Shown here one piece after another: positions 52,862 to 61,721 of a DNA stretch of 64,000 nucleotides; position 1 is the first letter of the stretch; each line of letters begins with the position of its first letter. The DNA lies in contig CBDCVV010000019.1 in assembly GCA_965223235.1 (NCBI GenBank), positions 124,001 to 188,000 of the forward strand, written 5' to 3'. Source of the DNA: UBA2589 sp965223235. GTDB taxonomy: Bacteria > Gemmatimonadota > Gemmatimonadetes > Longimicrobiales > Gaopeijiaceae. The notes beneath the pieces are model-generated. The model did no database searches. It saw nothing but the letters and a program-made list of their open reading frames with translations, and was not told the origin of the DNA. The translations under genes and the position numbers were made by a program.

Positions 52862-53305
52862 GACGCGCCCTGCGGAGTCGACGGAGACAGGCGCCCCGTC
52901 CGGCACCCCGGCGAGTCGAGTGGGATCGAACTCGACGAGCGGAATCGGGGCGTAGCCCAGCTCCGCACCCACGACGACTCCCAGGGCCAGGATCGCATCG
53001 GCCACCCCGAGAAGGATCGCTGCCGGCGCTCGTCCGCCCCGCACGAGCTCGAGCATGATCGCGCTCGATGAACTCGATCCGACCGCCGACGGAATCAGAA
53101 GAACGGTCCCTTCTATGGAGACGCCGTGCTGCGGGTGCCTCGGGTCGGTGATCGTCGCCCGCTCTGGATCGACACCACCCCAGAAGCTGATCGGGTGTGT
53201 GAGCGATAGGAGCGGGCCAACCGCCTCTCCGGCTACGAGAGGCCGCCCCTTCATGGGAAAGGAACTCCCCGTGAACGACGGCAAGGAATCGTCTACCACG
53301 ACCAC
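52850..53305 (-). CDS. Aconitase X small subunit, swivelling domain (DUF126)
   Basis: 151 aa. The sequence GRPLVAGEAVGPLLSLTHPISFWGGVDPERATITDPRHP, then GTVLLIPSAVGSSSSSAIMLELVRGGRAPAAILL is the family core; the serine run contacts substrate. GTG at 53305 is used, overlapping the large subunit by 13 bases; a GTG six bases downstream is also possible. Archaeal members dehydrate mevalonate 5-phosphate, bacterial ones cis-3-hydroxy-L-proline. The substrate here is not resolved. Confidence 0.82.
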   Translation of the reverse strand: MVVVDDSLPSFTGSSFPMKGRPLVAGEAVGPLLSLTHPISFWGGVDPERATITDPRHPQHGVSIEGTVLLIPSAVGSSSSSAIMLELVRGGRAPAAILLGVADAILALGVVVGAELGYAPIPLVEFDPTRLAGVPDGAPVSVDSAGRVLLL

Positions 53306-54609
53306 GCACCATCTTCTCGAACCAGCCGGCCCGCCACCGCGGTCTCCACGCACTCTTCGAGACTACCGTAGACCACCTCGTATCCGGTGTTCGACGGGCC
53401 ATAGTGCGCGAACTTCCCCGAGTTGGTCATGAGCACGCCCCCTGCCACGTCGAGGATCGGGGTTACGACGACGCAGGTATCAGCCACGACGGTAACCCCG
53501 GACCTCTCGAGATCTCCGATGATGCCCGACGCCTCGAGATCGGTCAGCGTGTCTCGGGCTGTACATACGTAGAAGGGCATCGTCAGGCGTCGCCCCTGGA
53601 CGGCCCGGTGGAGAGCAGAGAACTCGCTCAAGGAAAAGTGAGGACTACCAAGCGCTACGGCGGTAACCTCCGCTTCGCCCCCGACCGTGCTGAGACGATC
53701 GAGGGCGCCACGGAGCATCTCACCCGTCAACACGAGAGGGGGAGGCACAACAGGCAGAGGTTGACTGATCCATCCGGGGGGCGTGCTCCCAGAGGCGTTG
53801 TGCTCCGCGATGCCCAGTGCCTCGTCGACCGTTCCTGCCTCCGGAGTCACGCCGACGACATGGAAGAGCGCCACGGCTCCGGTCGACGCCGCGGCAGCTC
53901 CTAGTGCCTTGAGTTGATCCCGGGACGTGTCTGCAGGGAGGCCGTCGATCACAGGGATCTCCCCCTGGACCTCCAGACCCAGCCACGTACCGAGCACCGG
54001 GTAGAAGACATCTCGCTGCCGTAGACTCAAGGGCACGCGGGAGACGTCGACCACGAGCGTGCCGCGCCGATTGGACGCGATGTGTAGACCGTGCAGAGGG
54101 GCCCGGCCCGTGATGGCACAACAGGCATCGAGGAAGTCCCCATACCGCTCCGTGCGAGCTCCGAGCACCGAGTTCACGAATGCGATCGCGTTCGACTCTC
54201 CCCACGCCACTTGATCACCCACTCCTGGCTCGTGGCCAACCTGATAGGGAGCACAGGTGAACGTCGGTGCCGCGCCCAGGGCCACGTAGGCGTCCATCTG
54301 CCGACGGGCCATCTCGGTCTTATGAGGATCGGCACGCACTGTGTCTGGGTGTAGGAGGTCCAGCGCTCCCACATTGAGCGTGGTGGGCACCGCAACCGAT
54401 GCCCCACCATCGACCAATGCTTCGGCGAACTCGACACCCCCGTCCCCGTGGTGCAGGCACCCGTCGATGTGGGCTGACGAAATCTCGATTAGCTCGGGTG
54501 CCTGCAATAGCTCAGCGGCGGCCACGACGATTCGCATCGCCATGGCCGATCCTGCCCCCTCCTCTCCAGATAGGAGGGCGCGTTCCACATCGGTCAGATT
54601 CAGTCGCAC
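53293..54609 (-). CDS. Aconitase X large subunit, catalytic domain
   Basis: 438 aa. LSGEEGAGSAMAMRIVVAAAELL opens, SSAHIDGCLHHGDGG (about 43) and TTLNVGALDLL follow, and CCAITGRAP (about 146) and ADTCVVVTPIL (about 377) supply cysteine ligands of an iron-sulfur cluster. MTNSGKFAHYGPSN near 400 closes the active site. Two-subunit members are found in bacteria as cis-3-hydroxyproline dehydratase and in archaea as phosphomevalonate dehydratase. Which one applies is open; a neighbouring PLP lyase and thioesterase do not decide it. Stop overlaps the small subunit start. Confidence 0.9.
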   Translation of the reverse strand: MRLNLTDVERALLSGEEGAGSAMAMRIVVAAAELLQAPELIEISSAHIDGCLHHGDGGVEFAEALVDGGASVAVPTTLNVGALDLLHPDTVRADPHKTEMARRQMDAYVALGAAPTFTCAPYQVGHEPGVGDQVAWGESNAIAFVNSVLGARTERYGDFLDACCAITGRAPLHGLHIASNRRGTLVVDVSRVPLSLRQRDVFYPVLGTWLGLEVQGEIPVIDGLPADTSRDQLKALGAAAASTGAVALFHVVGVTPEAGTVDEALGIAEHNASGSTPPGWISQPLPVVPPPLVLTGEMLRGALDRLSTVGGEAEVTAVALGSPHFSLSEFSALHRAVQGRRLTMPFYVCTARDTLTDLEASGIIGDLERSGVTVVADTCVVVTPILDVAGGVLMTNSGKFAHYGPSNTGYEVVYGSLEECVETAVAGRLVREDGAWSW

Positions 54610-54665
54610 CGCGATCAGTTCAGGGGGGTTGGCGGTAATGGCGAAAGTGGGTCAGTCTTGTCTCT

Positions 54666-55121
54666 ATGAACAGACTCTTCACCGTGGACGAGCGCGTCCG
54701 TTGGTCGGCCGTCGACAAGGCCGGGATCATATTTTACGGCGCGTACGTCCGCTTCTTCGAGCTCGCGGAGATGGAGCTCTTCCGATCTGCGGGGGTCCCA
54801 TACAGCGAGGTCTTCGACCGTTGGGACATGTGGCTGCCGCGCGTCCACTTGGAGTCGGACTTCCACTACCCGGCCCGGCTCGACGACGAACTCCGCGTGG
54901 CCGCGTACTTCACCCGCTTCGGCCGAAGCTCGCTCCGAATCAACTTCGACGTGCTGCACCTAGGCGCAGGCTGTTTAGCGGTTACCGGACACGAAGTGCT
55001 CGTGTGCACTACCCGCGACACGCTCACCTCACGACCCCTCCCACCCGAGCTCGTCGAGCTATTGCAATCGTACGAGCTCACTCCGGAGGAGGCTCGCCGT
55101 CAGCTCGGGGTAGCCGGCTGA
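54666..55121 (+). CDS. Hotdog-fold acyl-CoA thioesterase, FadM/YbgC-like
   Basis: 151 aa. The first part VRWSAVDKAGIIFYGAYVRFFELAEMELF has the catalytic Asp (about 17) and the D-x-x-G-I-x-x-Y-x-x-Y pattern of the 4-hydroxybenzoyl-CoA thioesterase class. A C-terminal helical tail (LVELLQSYELTPEEARRQLG) follows. Hydrolyses acyl-CoA esters; substrate unknown. Divergent from aconitase X (56 bases) and followed after 50 bases by the PLP lyase. Confidence 0.9.
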   Translation: MNRLFTVDERVRWSAVDKAGIIFYGAYVRFFELAEMELFRSAGVPYSEVFDRWDMWLPRVHLESDFHYPARLDDELRVAAYFTRFGRSSLRINFDVLHLGAGCLAVTGHEVLVCTTRDTLTSRPLPPELVELLQSYELTPEEARRQLGVAG

Positions 55122-55171
55122 CACCGAGCCTCGGTCCCGACCACCCCGTCACCCCCGCCGCTCGTTAGCCC

Positions 55172-56131
55172 GTGACTGCGCTCGCGCCAATCTCTCTCCG
55201 AGAAGTCGAAGCCGCTCGACGTGCGGTCGCCGAGCATGCGATACGTACGCCACTCGTGCGCCTCGACGCGCCGGGGGTCGAGCACGTGTGGCTGAAGCTG
55301 GAGAGCCTCCAACCCATCGGATCGTTCAAGGTGCGAGGAGCGGCAAACGCCATGGCGCCGCCCACTTCGCTGGGTAGCAACGGTGTGTACACGGCGAGCG
55401 CAGGGAACATGGCCCAAGGCGTAGCCCTCGTGGCGAAGCGACGAGGCATGCCGTGCCGAGTGATCGTCCCCGACTCCGCTCCCCGGGCCAAGCTGGAAGC
55501 GATCGAACGACTCGGGGCCGTGGCGGTCCCGGTCCCGTACGCGGAGTGGTGGAAGGTGCTCGAGGCGCACGGAGACCCGGGCGAAGCCGGTCACTTCATA
55601 CATCCGGTGAGTGACCGCGCAGTGATCTGCGGGAACGGAACGATCGGGCTCGAGATCTTGGAAGACCTCCCTGAGGTCGAGGTGATCGTCGCTCCCTATG
55701 GAGGAGGGGGCCTGTCCTGCGGGATCGCGAGTGCGGCAAAAGCCACGAGGCCCGACCTCGTCGTGTTGGCCAGCGAGGTAGAGACCGCTGCCCCGCTCAC
55801 CGCTTCCCTGGCGGCGGGCGAGCCCGTAGCGATTGATCGACGAACTACGTTCGTCGACGGGATCGGCGGCGGGAGCGTCCTCCCTGAGATGTGGCCCCTC
55901 GCAAGGGAGGTCCTGGACGGCGCGCGGGCGGTATCGATCTCCGAGGTCTGCGAGGCGATCCGCCTGCTGGCGGTCCACAAAGTCGTCGCGGAAGGGGCAG
56001 CCGGAAGTGCGCTCGCGGTAGCGCTCCGGCCGGAGCTGCGAGGCCGCAAGACGGTCGTGGTGGTCTCGGGTGGGAATATCGACACTGACGTTCTCGTCCG
56101 AATCCTGCGCGGTGAGAACCCGACGAGCTGA
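55172..56131 (+). CDS. Threonine/serine dehydratase-like PLP enzyme
   Basis: 319 aa fold type II. PLP lysine K53 sits in GSFKVRG, ASAGNMAQGVALVAKR is the N-asparagine phosphate block, and PYGGGGLSCGIASA (about 175) binds the phosphate. The chain stops after the catalytic domain with no regulatory ACT domain, so it resembles the short catabolic type or a serine racemase-like enzyme rather than biosynthetic IlvA. GTG at 55172 is the start. Convergent with addB. Confidence 0.9.
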   Translation: MTALAPISLREVEAARRAVAEHAIRTPLVRLDAPGVEHVWLKLESLQPIGSFKVRGAANAMAPPTSLGSNGVYTASAGNMAQGVALVAKRRGMPCRVIVPDSAPRAKLEAIERLGAVAVPVPYAEWWKVLEAHGDPGEAGHFIHPVSDRAVICGNGTIGLEILEDLPEVEVIVAPYGGGGLSCGIASAAKATRPDLVVLASEVETAAPLTASLAAGEPVAIDRRTTFVDGIGGGSVLPEMWPLAREVLDGARAVSISEVCEAIRLLAVHKVVAEGAAGSALAVALRPELRGRKTVVVVSGGNIDTDVLVRILRGENPTS

Positions 56132-56143
56132 CCACGTGAGAAG

Positions 56144-59100
56144 CTAGTCCTCGAAGCTCCTCGTCTTCTTGAGCGGGTGAAAGGGCTCCCACAACGCGAG
56201 ATTCAACTGCTCTCTCGACCAATCGGCCATCGGTGAGTGCAGCCGGTTGAACTCCCCGCGCTGGACTCGGCATATCGGGGCGAAATCGCAGAAGCGGCAG
56301 TCATCCGCGTCATCTGTCGGAACAAAAAAACCTGAGGCGACACCGTCGAGCATGGTCGCCAGTAGCGACGGTGCTCCTGCCAACGACAAGCTGGCGTAGC
56401 GCCGTGTCTGGTTCTGCCCGCGTCGGGTCGGAAAGTGATACTGAGCGTCGACGACCTCCCCCTGGAGTCGAGCCGACGCAGCGTAAGCGTACACAGCGTG
56501 CTGAAGCCGCCGGCCCCCGTTGAATGTCGATCCCCCGTACGCGTACGCAGAGCCTGTCTTGTAGTCGACCACGTGTAAACCCGCCAAGTCGCGATCCACC
56601 CGGTCGATCGCGCCACGGAGTCGCAGGGCTCCGCCGTCGAGCTGCATCACCACGGGCTCGTCCTCGTCGATCCCGAACCGCATCTCCAACTCCACGACCT
56701 CAGGGGCGTGCTCCCGCACCATACGCACGAAGGAACGCACATCTTCCTCGAGTGCGGCAGACTCTCTGAGGAGCGTCCCGTCACCGGGCGTGGGCAACTC
56801 GTGTCGCAGTCGCCGAATCGCCGCCTGGAGAATAGCGAGAGCGGACTCTTCAAATTGAGCGTCGTGGACCCTCGCCGTTCCATGCAGCACCCCCCGCAGG
56901 CATTCGTCGAAGACCTCGTGAAGCAGGCTCCCTCTCTGGCGCGCGTCGAGCCAAAGATCAGGGTCGAGCTCGGGGTCGTCAGGGGGGCGCAGTCGGAGCA
57001 CGACATCGTGGAGGTAACTCAACGGACATCGGCCCAAGGATTCGAGTCGGCTCGCGGAAAGCGTCGGTCCGTCTGCACCGCGTGGGTCGAAGTCGGGGCG
57101 TGGTGAAACGACGCCATGGACCGGTCCGGGCGTCCCACCCGCCCGGACGACCGCCGCTTGCAGTCCCGCATCCAGCCTCGGAAAACCACCCCGGACCGCA
57201 TCTCGACCCGCCTTCAGAACATCCCCTGTCGCCAACTCGGCCATCCAGACATCGTCCGAATCGAGATGACCTACGGCCCCCGCCGGAGTCGCTCCGAGTA
57301 CGGGGCCGACGACTCGGTGAAGGTCCTGAAAGGCCAAGTCCGTACTCCGAGCCGAGAAACGCAGAGCATGAAGCAGAACCGGTGAGGGGCCGACACTCCG
57401 CGCCTCGGTCGCCTGCCATGCCGCATAGCTGAGCGTCACGCGTCCACGTAGGCGAGCGAAGAGTGACCCCAATCGGAATGAGTCCTCGTCGGCGACTTCC
57501 TCAGATGTGGCTAGCTCCTCCGACAAGATTCGACGATCGCTGTCGAGAAGAAGTGGATCCTGCGTGCCACGTCGGGACACATGATCCACGTCCAGCCCCA
57601 CGATGAAAGTGACCGGCCGACCTGTGTATCCTCCCAGATGAAAATCGGAGAGGTGGAGGGCTCCACCTTCGGAGGCCCATGGAGCCCCGACCCCATCCGC
57701 GTCTTCGTCGTGAGCCTCGGGACGCACGCGCCGATCGAGGCTCTGGCGTAGAATCGACACGGCGGACCGAAACGAAGTGCGGCGTCGCAGGGTCGCTTCC
57801 ACTCGATCCAGTGTGCGGGACACCTCGACTCGAGCGCTTCGGTCCGGGCCTCGACCCTGTGGTACACGTCGTAAGAAGCCCGCCAGGCCACGCGCGATCT
57901 CTGCTGGAGAAACGGGCTGGTCCGACTCGGCCATACGGTCGGGAACCGCAGGTGTGGCTCTCAGGGCAGGAAAGAGGATCGCGCGAATCGCTTCCAGTTC
58001 GCGTCGAGCGCGATCGTGTCGCCGTCGAAAGCTTTCCTCCGGTTCCCGGCGGCCGGCGTGGAGCTCGTCTAGGCCATCGAGAGCTGCCTTGATCTGGGTC
58101 CGATACCTCTGCCGCCCCCATCCGATGCGAAGGGTTCGGAAACGACGAGCCAAAGAGGCCGGGGCGTGCCGACCGTACTTCTTGGGCGGACGAAGATCTC
58201 CGGCCTCCAGCAGCCTTCGAATCACTTGAGCCTGAAAGCCTCCTTCGACCCAATCCAGATAAGCGGCGACCACGCGGCCCGTACGGGTACGAGCGATCGG
58301 GAGCCCCACAGCGTAGGTGACAGGGATCTCGAGGCGCCGGGAGAGCGCGTGAAGGGCCGATCCATAGAGGACGGGGTCAGAGGCGACGATCTCGACCTCG
58401 TCCCAACGAAGGCCCGCGGCGACGATTCGGCGGAGTGCTTCCCGCAGCTCGGCCTCGACGGAGGCTGCACGGAAAAAGTCCACTTCGAGAACGCCGTCTG
58501 AAGCGGGGCGCTCCGCGGGCACTTGCATGTATGCCCCTCCGCTAGGGCTCCCTGTCTTTCCCCAGACCACTCCTCCCGGAGGTCGCCGACCGAGCACCGG
58601 ATCCGTCCTAAGAACCTTTCCGCCCCGCTGCATCAGGGCCGAGACCAGCTGGCCCTCCAACCCCCTTCGTGTCAGGCCAGGCACTAAGAACACCGCGTCA
58701 GTCCCCAGCAGAGCGACGAGGCTGGAACCCTCTGAATCCAACGCCTCCAGGGCGGTTCGATACACCGTGGCACGATCGGCAAGCGCCCGGATCGAGAGCG
58801 CCCGCTCGTACCGTGTCAGCACCCGTACGAGCAGCCGCTTCTTCTCGAAGTGAGCCAGCTTCGAACGATGCAAGGTCGAGCTCTCCAACCCCGCCGATCG
58901 TAACGCAACCAAGGCCCTGTGCATGTGATTTCGGAAACCGACACTGTCGCCCAGGTCGGCGAACACTCCGTCCTGGCCTCGTAGTGCGGCGTCCAATGCC
59001 TCGTCGTGCAGCGCCTGACGGTCGAAGTCGTCCATCACCGTCACGCCGCCCGAAGCCAGCGCTCGCATGGCGAGACGGTGAGCAACTCGCTCGGGCGTCG

Positions 59101-59272
59101 TTACTTCGAAGCCGATCCACCCCCCCTTGTGGAGGGCCGAGGTGCGTAGCAGCTCACGACCGACGGAGAAGCTCGGCGAAATCAGCAGTTTGCGTCCCCT
59201 CAACTTCCGGCCGGAAACCCTCGCCACGGACTCGACCAGGGTCGAGACCGTGCTTGGGAGCGGGTCAGTCAT
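56144..59272 (-). CDS. addB: AddB-like PD-(D/E)XK helicase-nuclease subunit
   Basis: 1042 aa. C-terminal nuclease motifs GAIDRVDRDLAGLHVVDYKTGSA (about 900) carry catalytic Asp and Lys. The iron-sulfur cysteines of AddB are visible: one in LGRCPLSYLHDVV around 755 and three in CRFCDFAPICRV near 1005, the C plus C-x-x-C-x5-C layout. The N-terminal helicase-like part (LLISPSFSVGRELLRTSALH) has no clear Walker A, as in many AddB proteins. Its partner addA lies 6.5 kb further left on the same strand. Divergent from the serine hydrolase. Confidence 0.88.
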   Translation of the reverse strand: MTDPLPSTVSTLVESVARVSGRKLRGRKLLISPSFSVGRELLRTSALHKGGWIGFEVTTPERVAHRLAMRALASGGVTVMDDFDRQALHDEALDAALRGQDGVFADLGDSVGFRNHMHRALVALRSAGLESSTLHRSKLAHFEKKRLLVRVLTRYERALSIRALADRATVYRTALEALDSEGSSLVALLGTDAVFLVPGLTRRGLEGQLVSALMQRGGKVLRTDPVLGRRPPGGVVWGKTGSPSGGAYMQVPAERPASDGVLEVDFFRAASVEAELREALRRIVAAGLRWDEVEIVASDPVLYGSALHALSRRLEIPVTYAVGLPIARTRTGRVVAAYLDWVEGGFQAQVIRRLLEAGDLRPPKKYGRHAPASLARRFRTLRIGWGRQRYRTQIKAALDGLDELHAGRREPEESFRRRHDRARRELEAIRAILFPALRATPAVPDRMAESDQPVSPAEIARGLAGFLRRVPQGRGPDRSARVEVSRTLDRVEATLRRRTSFRSAVSILRQSLDRRVRPEAHDEDADGVGAPWASEGGALHLSDFHLGGYTGRPVTFIVGLDVDHVSRRGTQDPLLLDSDRRILSEELATSEEVADEDSFRLGSLFARLRGRVTLSYAAWQATEARSVGPSPVLLHALRFSARSTDLAFQDLHRVVGPVLGATPAGAVGHLDSDDVWMAELATGDVLKAGRDAVRGGFPRLDAGLQAAVVRAGGTPGPVHGVVSPRPDFDPRGADGPTLSASRLESLGRCPLSYLHDVVLRLRPPDDPELDPDLWLDARQRGSLLHEVFDECLRGVLHGTARVHDAQFEESALAILQAAIRRLRHELPTPGDGTLLRESAALEEDVRSFVRMVREHAPEVVELEMRFGIDEDEPVVMQLDGGALRLRGAIDRVDRDLAGLHVVDYKTGSAYAYGGSTFNGGRRLQHAVYAYAASARLQGEVVDAQYHFPTRRGQNQTRRYASLSLAGAPSLLATMLDGVASGFFVPTDDADDCRFCDFAPICRVQRGEFNRLHSPMADWSREQLNLALWEPFHPLKKTRSFED

Positions 59273-59404
59273 CGCACCGACTCGTGGGGGTTCGCTGCCA
59301 TCTCGGGACGCATCAAGATAGGCTCCGCTCGGAGCCGTTGGGAGTGCGGCTGACCCGACTCCGCTCTAGTCTTGTACGACTCATCGAACCGCCGGAGGCT
59401 CAGA

Positions 59405-60670
59405 ATGTCCGCCGAATCTCACCACCGCACCCTCTGGGGGGCCCGTTCGTTCCTGGGAGGGCTCACCCTACTAGCCGTACTCGTCCACGCGCCGGTGGAT
59501 GCACAGGAGTATTGGCCTGGAAAGAACTTGGATTGGGAACGTCGGAGTCCGGCTCAGGCCGGGTTCGACCCCGGACTGCTCCAGCAGGCGGTCGACTTCG
59601 CGATCGCGGCGGAATCGAACTCCCCTCGCGATCTCGTTTTCAACCACCAGATGACCTTCGCCCGCGAGCCGTACGGTGAAGCGATCGGCCCGTTCACGGT
59701 TCGGGCCCCTCAGTCGGGTCTGATCATTCACAAGGGCTACATCGTCGCCGAGTGGGGCGATCCAGAGAAGGTGGACAACACGTTCAGCGTGGCGAAGAGC
59801 TTCCTCTCGACCACCGTGGGGCTAGCCTACGATCGAGGGCTGATCGGCTCCGTCGACGATCGTGTGCGCCCCTACATGGCACCGATCGTTTTGGATGACT
59901 TCGACGGTGAGCCGGGTGACGAGAACGGACGACGGCCCAAGCTGCTCTTCGAGTCGGAGAACAACCGGAAGATTACCTGGGACCACCTGCTGCGGCAGAC
60001 GTCGGACTGGGAGGGAACGCTCTGGGGGAAACCCGAATGGGCGGATCGACCCGACAACGACCGATCCACCTGGCGGACCCGAGCACGCCATGAGCCGGGA
60101 ACGGTCTACGAATACAACGACACGCGCGTCAATCTCCTGGGGTTGGCCGCCACGAGTGTATGGCGCAGGTCCCTCCCCGATGTGCTTCGCGAGTATGTGA
60201 TGGATCCGATCGGAGCGTCCCCCACTTGGCGGTGGCATGGGTACGAGAACTCCTGGATCATCTTGGATGGGAAGATGGTCCAGGTCGTGAGCGGCGGCTC
60301 ACACTGGGGGGGCGGGATGCTCATCAACGCCTTCGACCTCGCTCGTTTCGGTCTATTGACGCTGCACCGCGGCGAATGGAACGGCAACCGGATCATCTCC
60401 GAAGAATGGATCGACATGTCGACCACCCCCGGAGCGGTGAACCCCACGTACGGCTTCATGAACTTTATGCTCGACCGATACGACAGCGCCCCTCGGGGCA
60501 CGTGGACCCACTCCGGAGCCGGCTCGAACCTGGTCTACGTGGACCCCCACAACGATCTCGTCGTGGTGGCCCGTTGGATCCAGGGCGGACAATTCGATGA
60601 ATTCTTAGGGATGGTCTTCGAGTCGATGGGGGACTTGGCTACCACCGACGCTCCCCCGCAGTCCCGCTAG
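59405..60670 (+). CDS. Secreted serine hydrolase, beta-lactamase family
   Basis: 421 aa with a signal peptide ending VHAPVDAQ. The SxxK motif SVAK is at residues 128-131, the YxN motif in VYEYNDTRVNLLG near 235, and a final HSGAGSNLVYVDP stands for the KTG-like third block. The family comprises class C beta-lactamase-like hydrolases and esterases; resistance activity is not implied. ATG at 59405 is preferred since GGAGG is seven bases upstream; an earlier start at 59372 adds a short basic lead. A cupin gene follows 17 bases on. Confidence 0.9.
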   Translation: MSAESHHRTLWGARSFLGGLTLLAVLVHAPVDAQEYWPGKNLDWERRSPAQAGFDPGLLQQAVDFAIAAESNSPRDLVFNHQMTFAREPYGEAIGPFTVRAPQSGLIIHKGYIVAEWGDPEKVDNTFSVAKSFLSTTVGLAYDRGLIGSVDDRVRPYMAPIVLDDFDGEPGDENGRRPKLLFESENNRKITWDHLLRQTSDWEGTLWGKPEWADRPDNDRSTWRTRARHEPGTVYEYNDTRVNLLGLAATSVWRRSLPDVLREYVMDPIGASPTWRWHGYENSWIILDGKMVQVVSGGSHWGGGMLINAFDLARFGLLTLHRGEWNGNRIISEEWIDMSTTPGAVNPTYGFMNFMLDRYDSAPRGTWTHSGAGSNLVYVDPHNDLVVVARWIQGGQFDEFLGMVFESMGDLATTDAPPQSR

Positions 60671-60687
60671 GACGCATAGGAGAGACC

Positions 60688-61146
60688 ATGAAGTTCTTCG
60701 CTGCCGGAAGCCTCGCGCTATTCCTCGCACTCCTCGACCCCACCCAACCCGAACCCGCCGTGCAACCACTCCCCGACTGGCTTCACCACGAGATCGCGGA
60801 CGTTCGTGCCGAGCGTGAGTCCCACGGCAGACCGTGGCAGGAATTCATTCGTGTGCCAGATCTTTTCGCAGGCCTCTACGAGATCCCAGCGGGCGGAGAG
60901 GACGGCCAATCTCCGCACGATGCAGACGAGGTCTACTACGTGCTCGAAGGGGAAGCGACAGCCGTTGTGGAGGGGGACCGGATCCCGGTGTCTGCGGGTT
61001 CCGTGCTGTACGTAGCACGAGACAAGGACCACCGCTTCGTCGACGTGACCGAAGATCTGTCCCTTCTCGTCTTCTTCGCCACAGCGTCCGAAGGCGACTC
61101 TCCAGAAGAGGCCGGGGAACCGGATCGTTCCGAGCGCCCAGAGTAG
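60688..61146 (+). CDS. Secreted cupin domain protein
   Basis: 152 aa with a short N-terminal signal (MKFFAAGSLALFLALLDPTQP). The cupin core is SPHDADEVYYVLEGEATAVVEG (about 75) followed by PVSAGSVLYVARDKDHRFVDV (about 100), where H77 and E81 with H118-like residue would bind metal. The C-terminal tail is acidic. Probably a small metal-dependent enzyme or sugar/acid-binding protein in the periplasm. It follows the serine hydrolase with a small gap, so they are likely co-transcribed. Confidence 0.85.
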   Translation: MKFFAAGSLALFLALLDPTQPEPAVQPLPDWLHHEIADVRAERESHGRPWQEFIRVPDLFAGLYEIPAGGEDGQSPHDADEVYYVLEGEATAVVEGDRIPVSAGSVLYVARDKDHRFVDVTEDLSLLVFFATASEGDSPEEAGEPDRSERPE

Positions 61147-61176
61147 GGCGCCGCACGGGCAAGACGGCTTCAGCTC

Positions 61177-61668
61177 ATGAAGATCTGGATTGATGCGGAC
61201 GCGGCGCCGCGCGACGTGAAGTCGATCGTCGCGAAAGCTGCGCTACGGCTGGAGATCCCGGTCAAGTTGGTATCGAACCAACGGCTCCAAACGCCAGCGA
61301 ACAATCCGTTCGTTTCGGCGGTCCGTGTGGAAGGGGGGCCGGATGTAGCCGACGACCACATCGCCGAGAACGCGCAGCCAGGCGACCTAGCCATTACTGC
61401 GGACATACCCCTCGCTGCCCGACTCGTAGAACGCGAAGTCCGCACAATCGATCCCCGCGGGACGGAGTATAGCCGCGAGAACATCGGTGAGCGCCTTTCG
61501 GTGCGCGACTTTATGGATCAATTGCGCTCCACCGGAGTGGAGACTGGGGGGCCCAGGGCATGGGGCGCGAAGGACAAACAGGCTTTCGCCGCCACCTTCG
61601 ATCGTATCCTGGTGAAGCTCGTTCGGGCACGAGACAAGGCGCGGTCCGCCGCGAAGCCACCGACGTGA
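61177..61668 (+). CDS. YaiI/YqxD family (DUF188) protein
   Basis: 163 aa, the full family length. MKIWIDADAAPRDVKSIVAKAA is the PIN-like start with conserved Asp residues, followed by VEGGPDVADDHIAENAQPGDLAITADIPLAARLVE around 50-85 and the closing RAWGAKDKQAFAATFDRIL. A PIN-related nuclease fold is suggested by the acidic residues, but activity is not known. Terminates at a strong hairpin shared with glnN. Confidence 0.93.
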   Translation: MKIWIDADAAPRDVKSIVAKAALRLEIPVKLVSNQRLQTPANNPFVSAVRVEGGPDVADDHIAENAQPGDLAITADIPLAARLVEREVRTIDPRGTEYSRENIGERLSVRDFMDQLRSTGVETGGPRAWGAKDKQAFAATFDRILVKLVRARDKARSAAKPPT

Positions 61669-61701
61669 CGAAGGGGTCGACGAGTGCCGTCGACCCCTTC
61701 G
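61669..61701. terminator. Bidirectional hairpin between DUF188 and glnN genes
   Basis: A 13-bp perfect stem (61669-61681 pairing with 61689-61701), containing AAGGGGTCGAC and its complement, closes a 7-base loop. It sits directly between the convergent stops. There is no T-run on either strand, so it may act with Rho or as an mRNA end protector. Confidence 0.7.
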
Positions 61702-61721
61702 CCTCACACCTGTGCCGAGTC

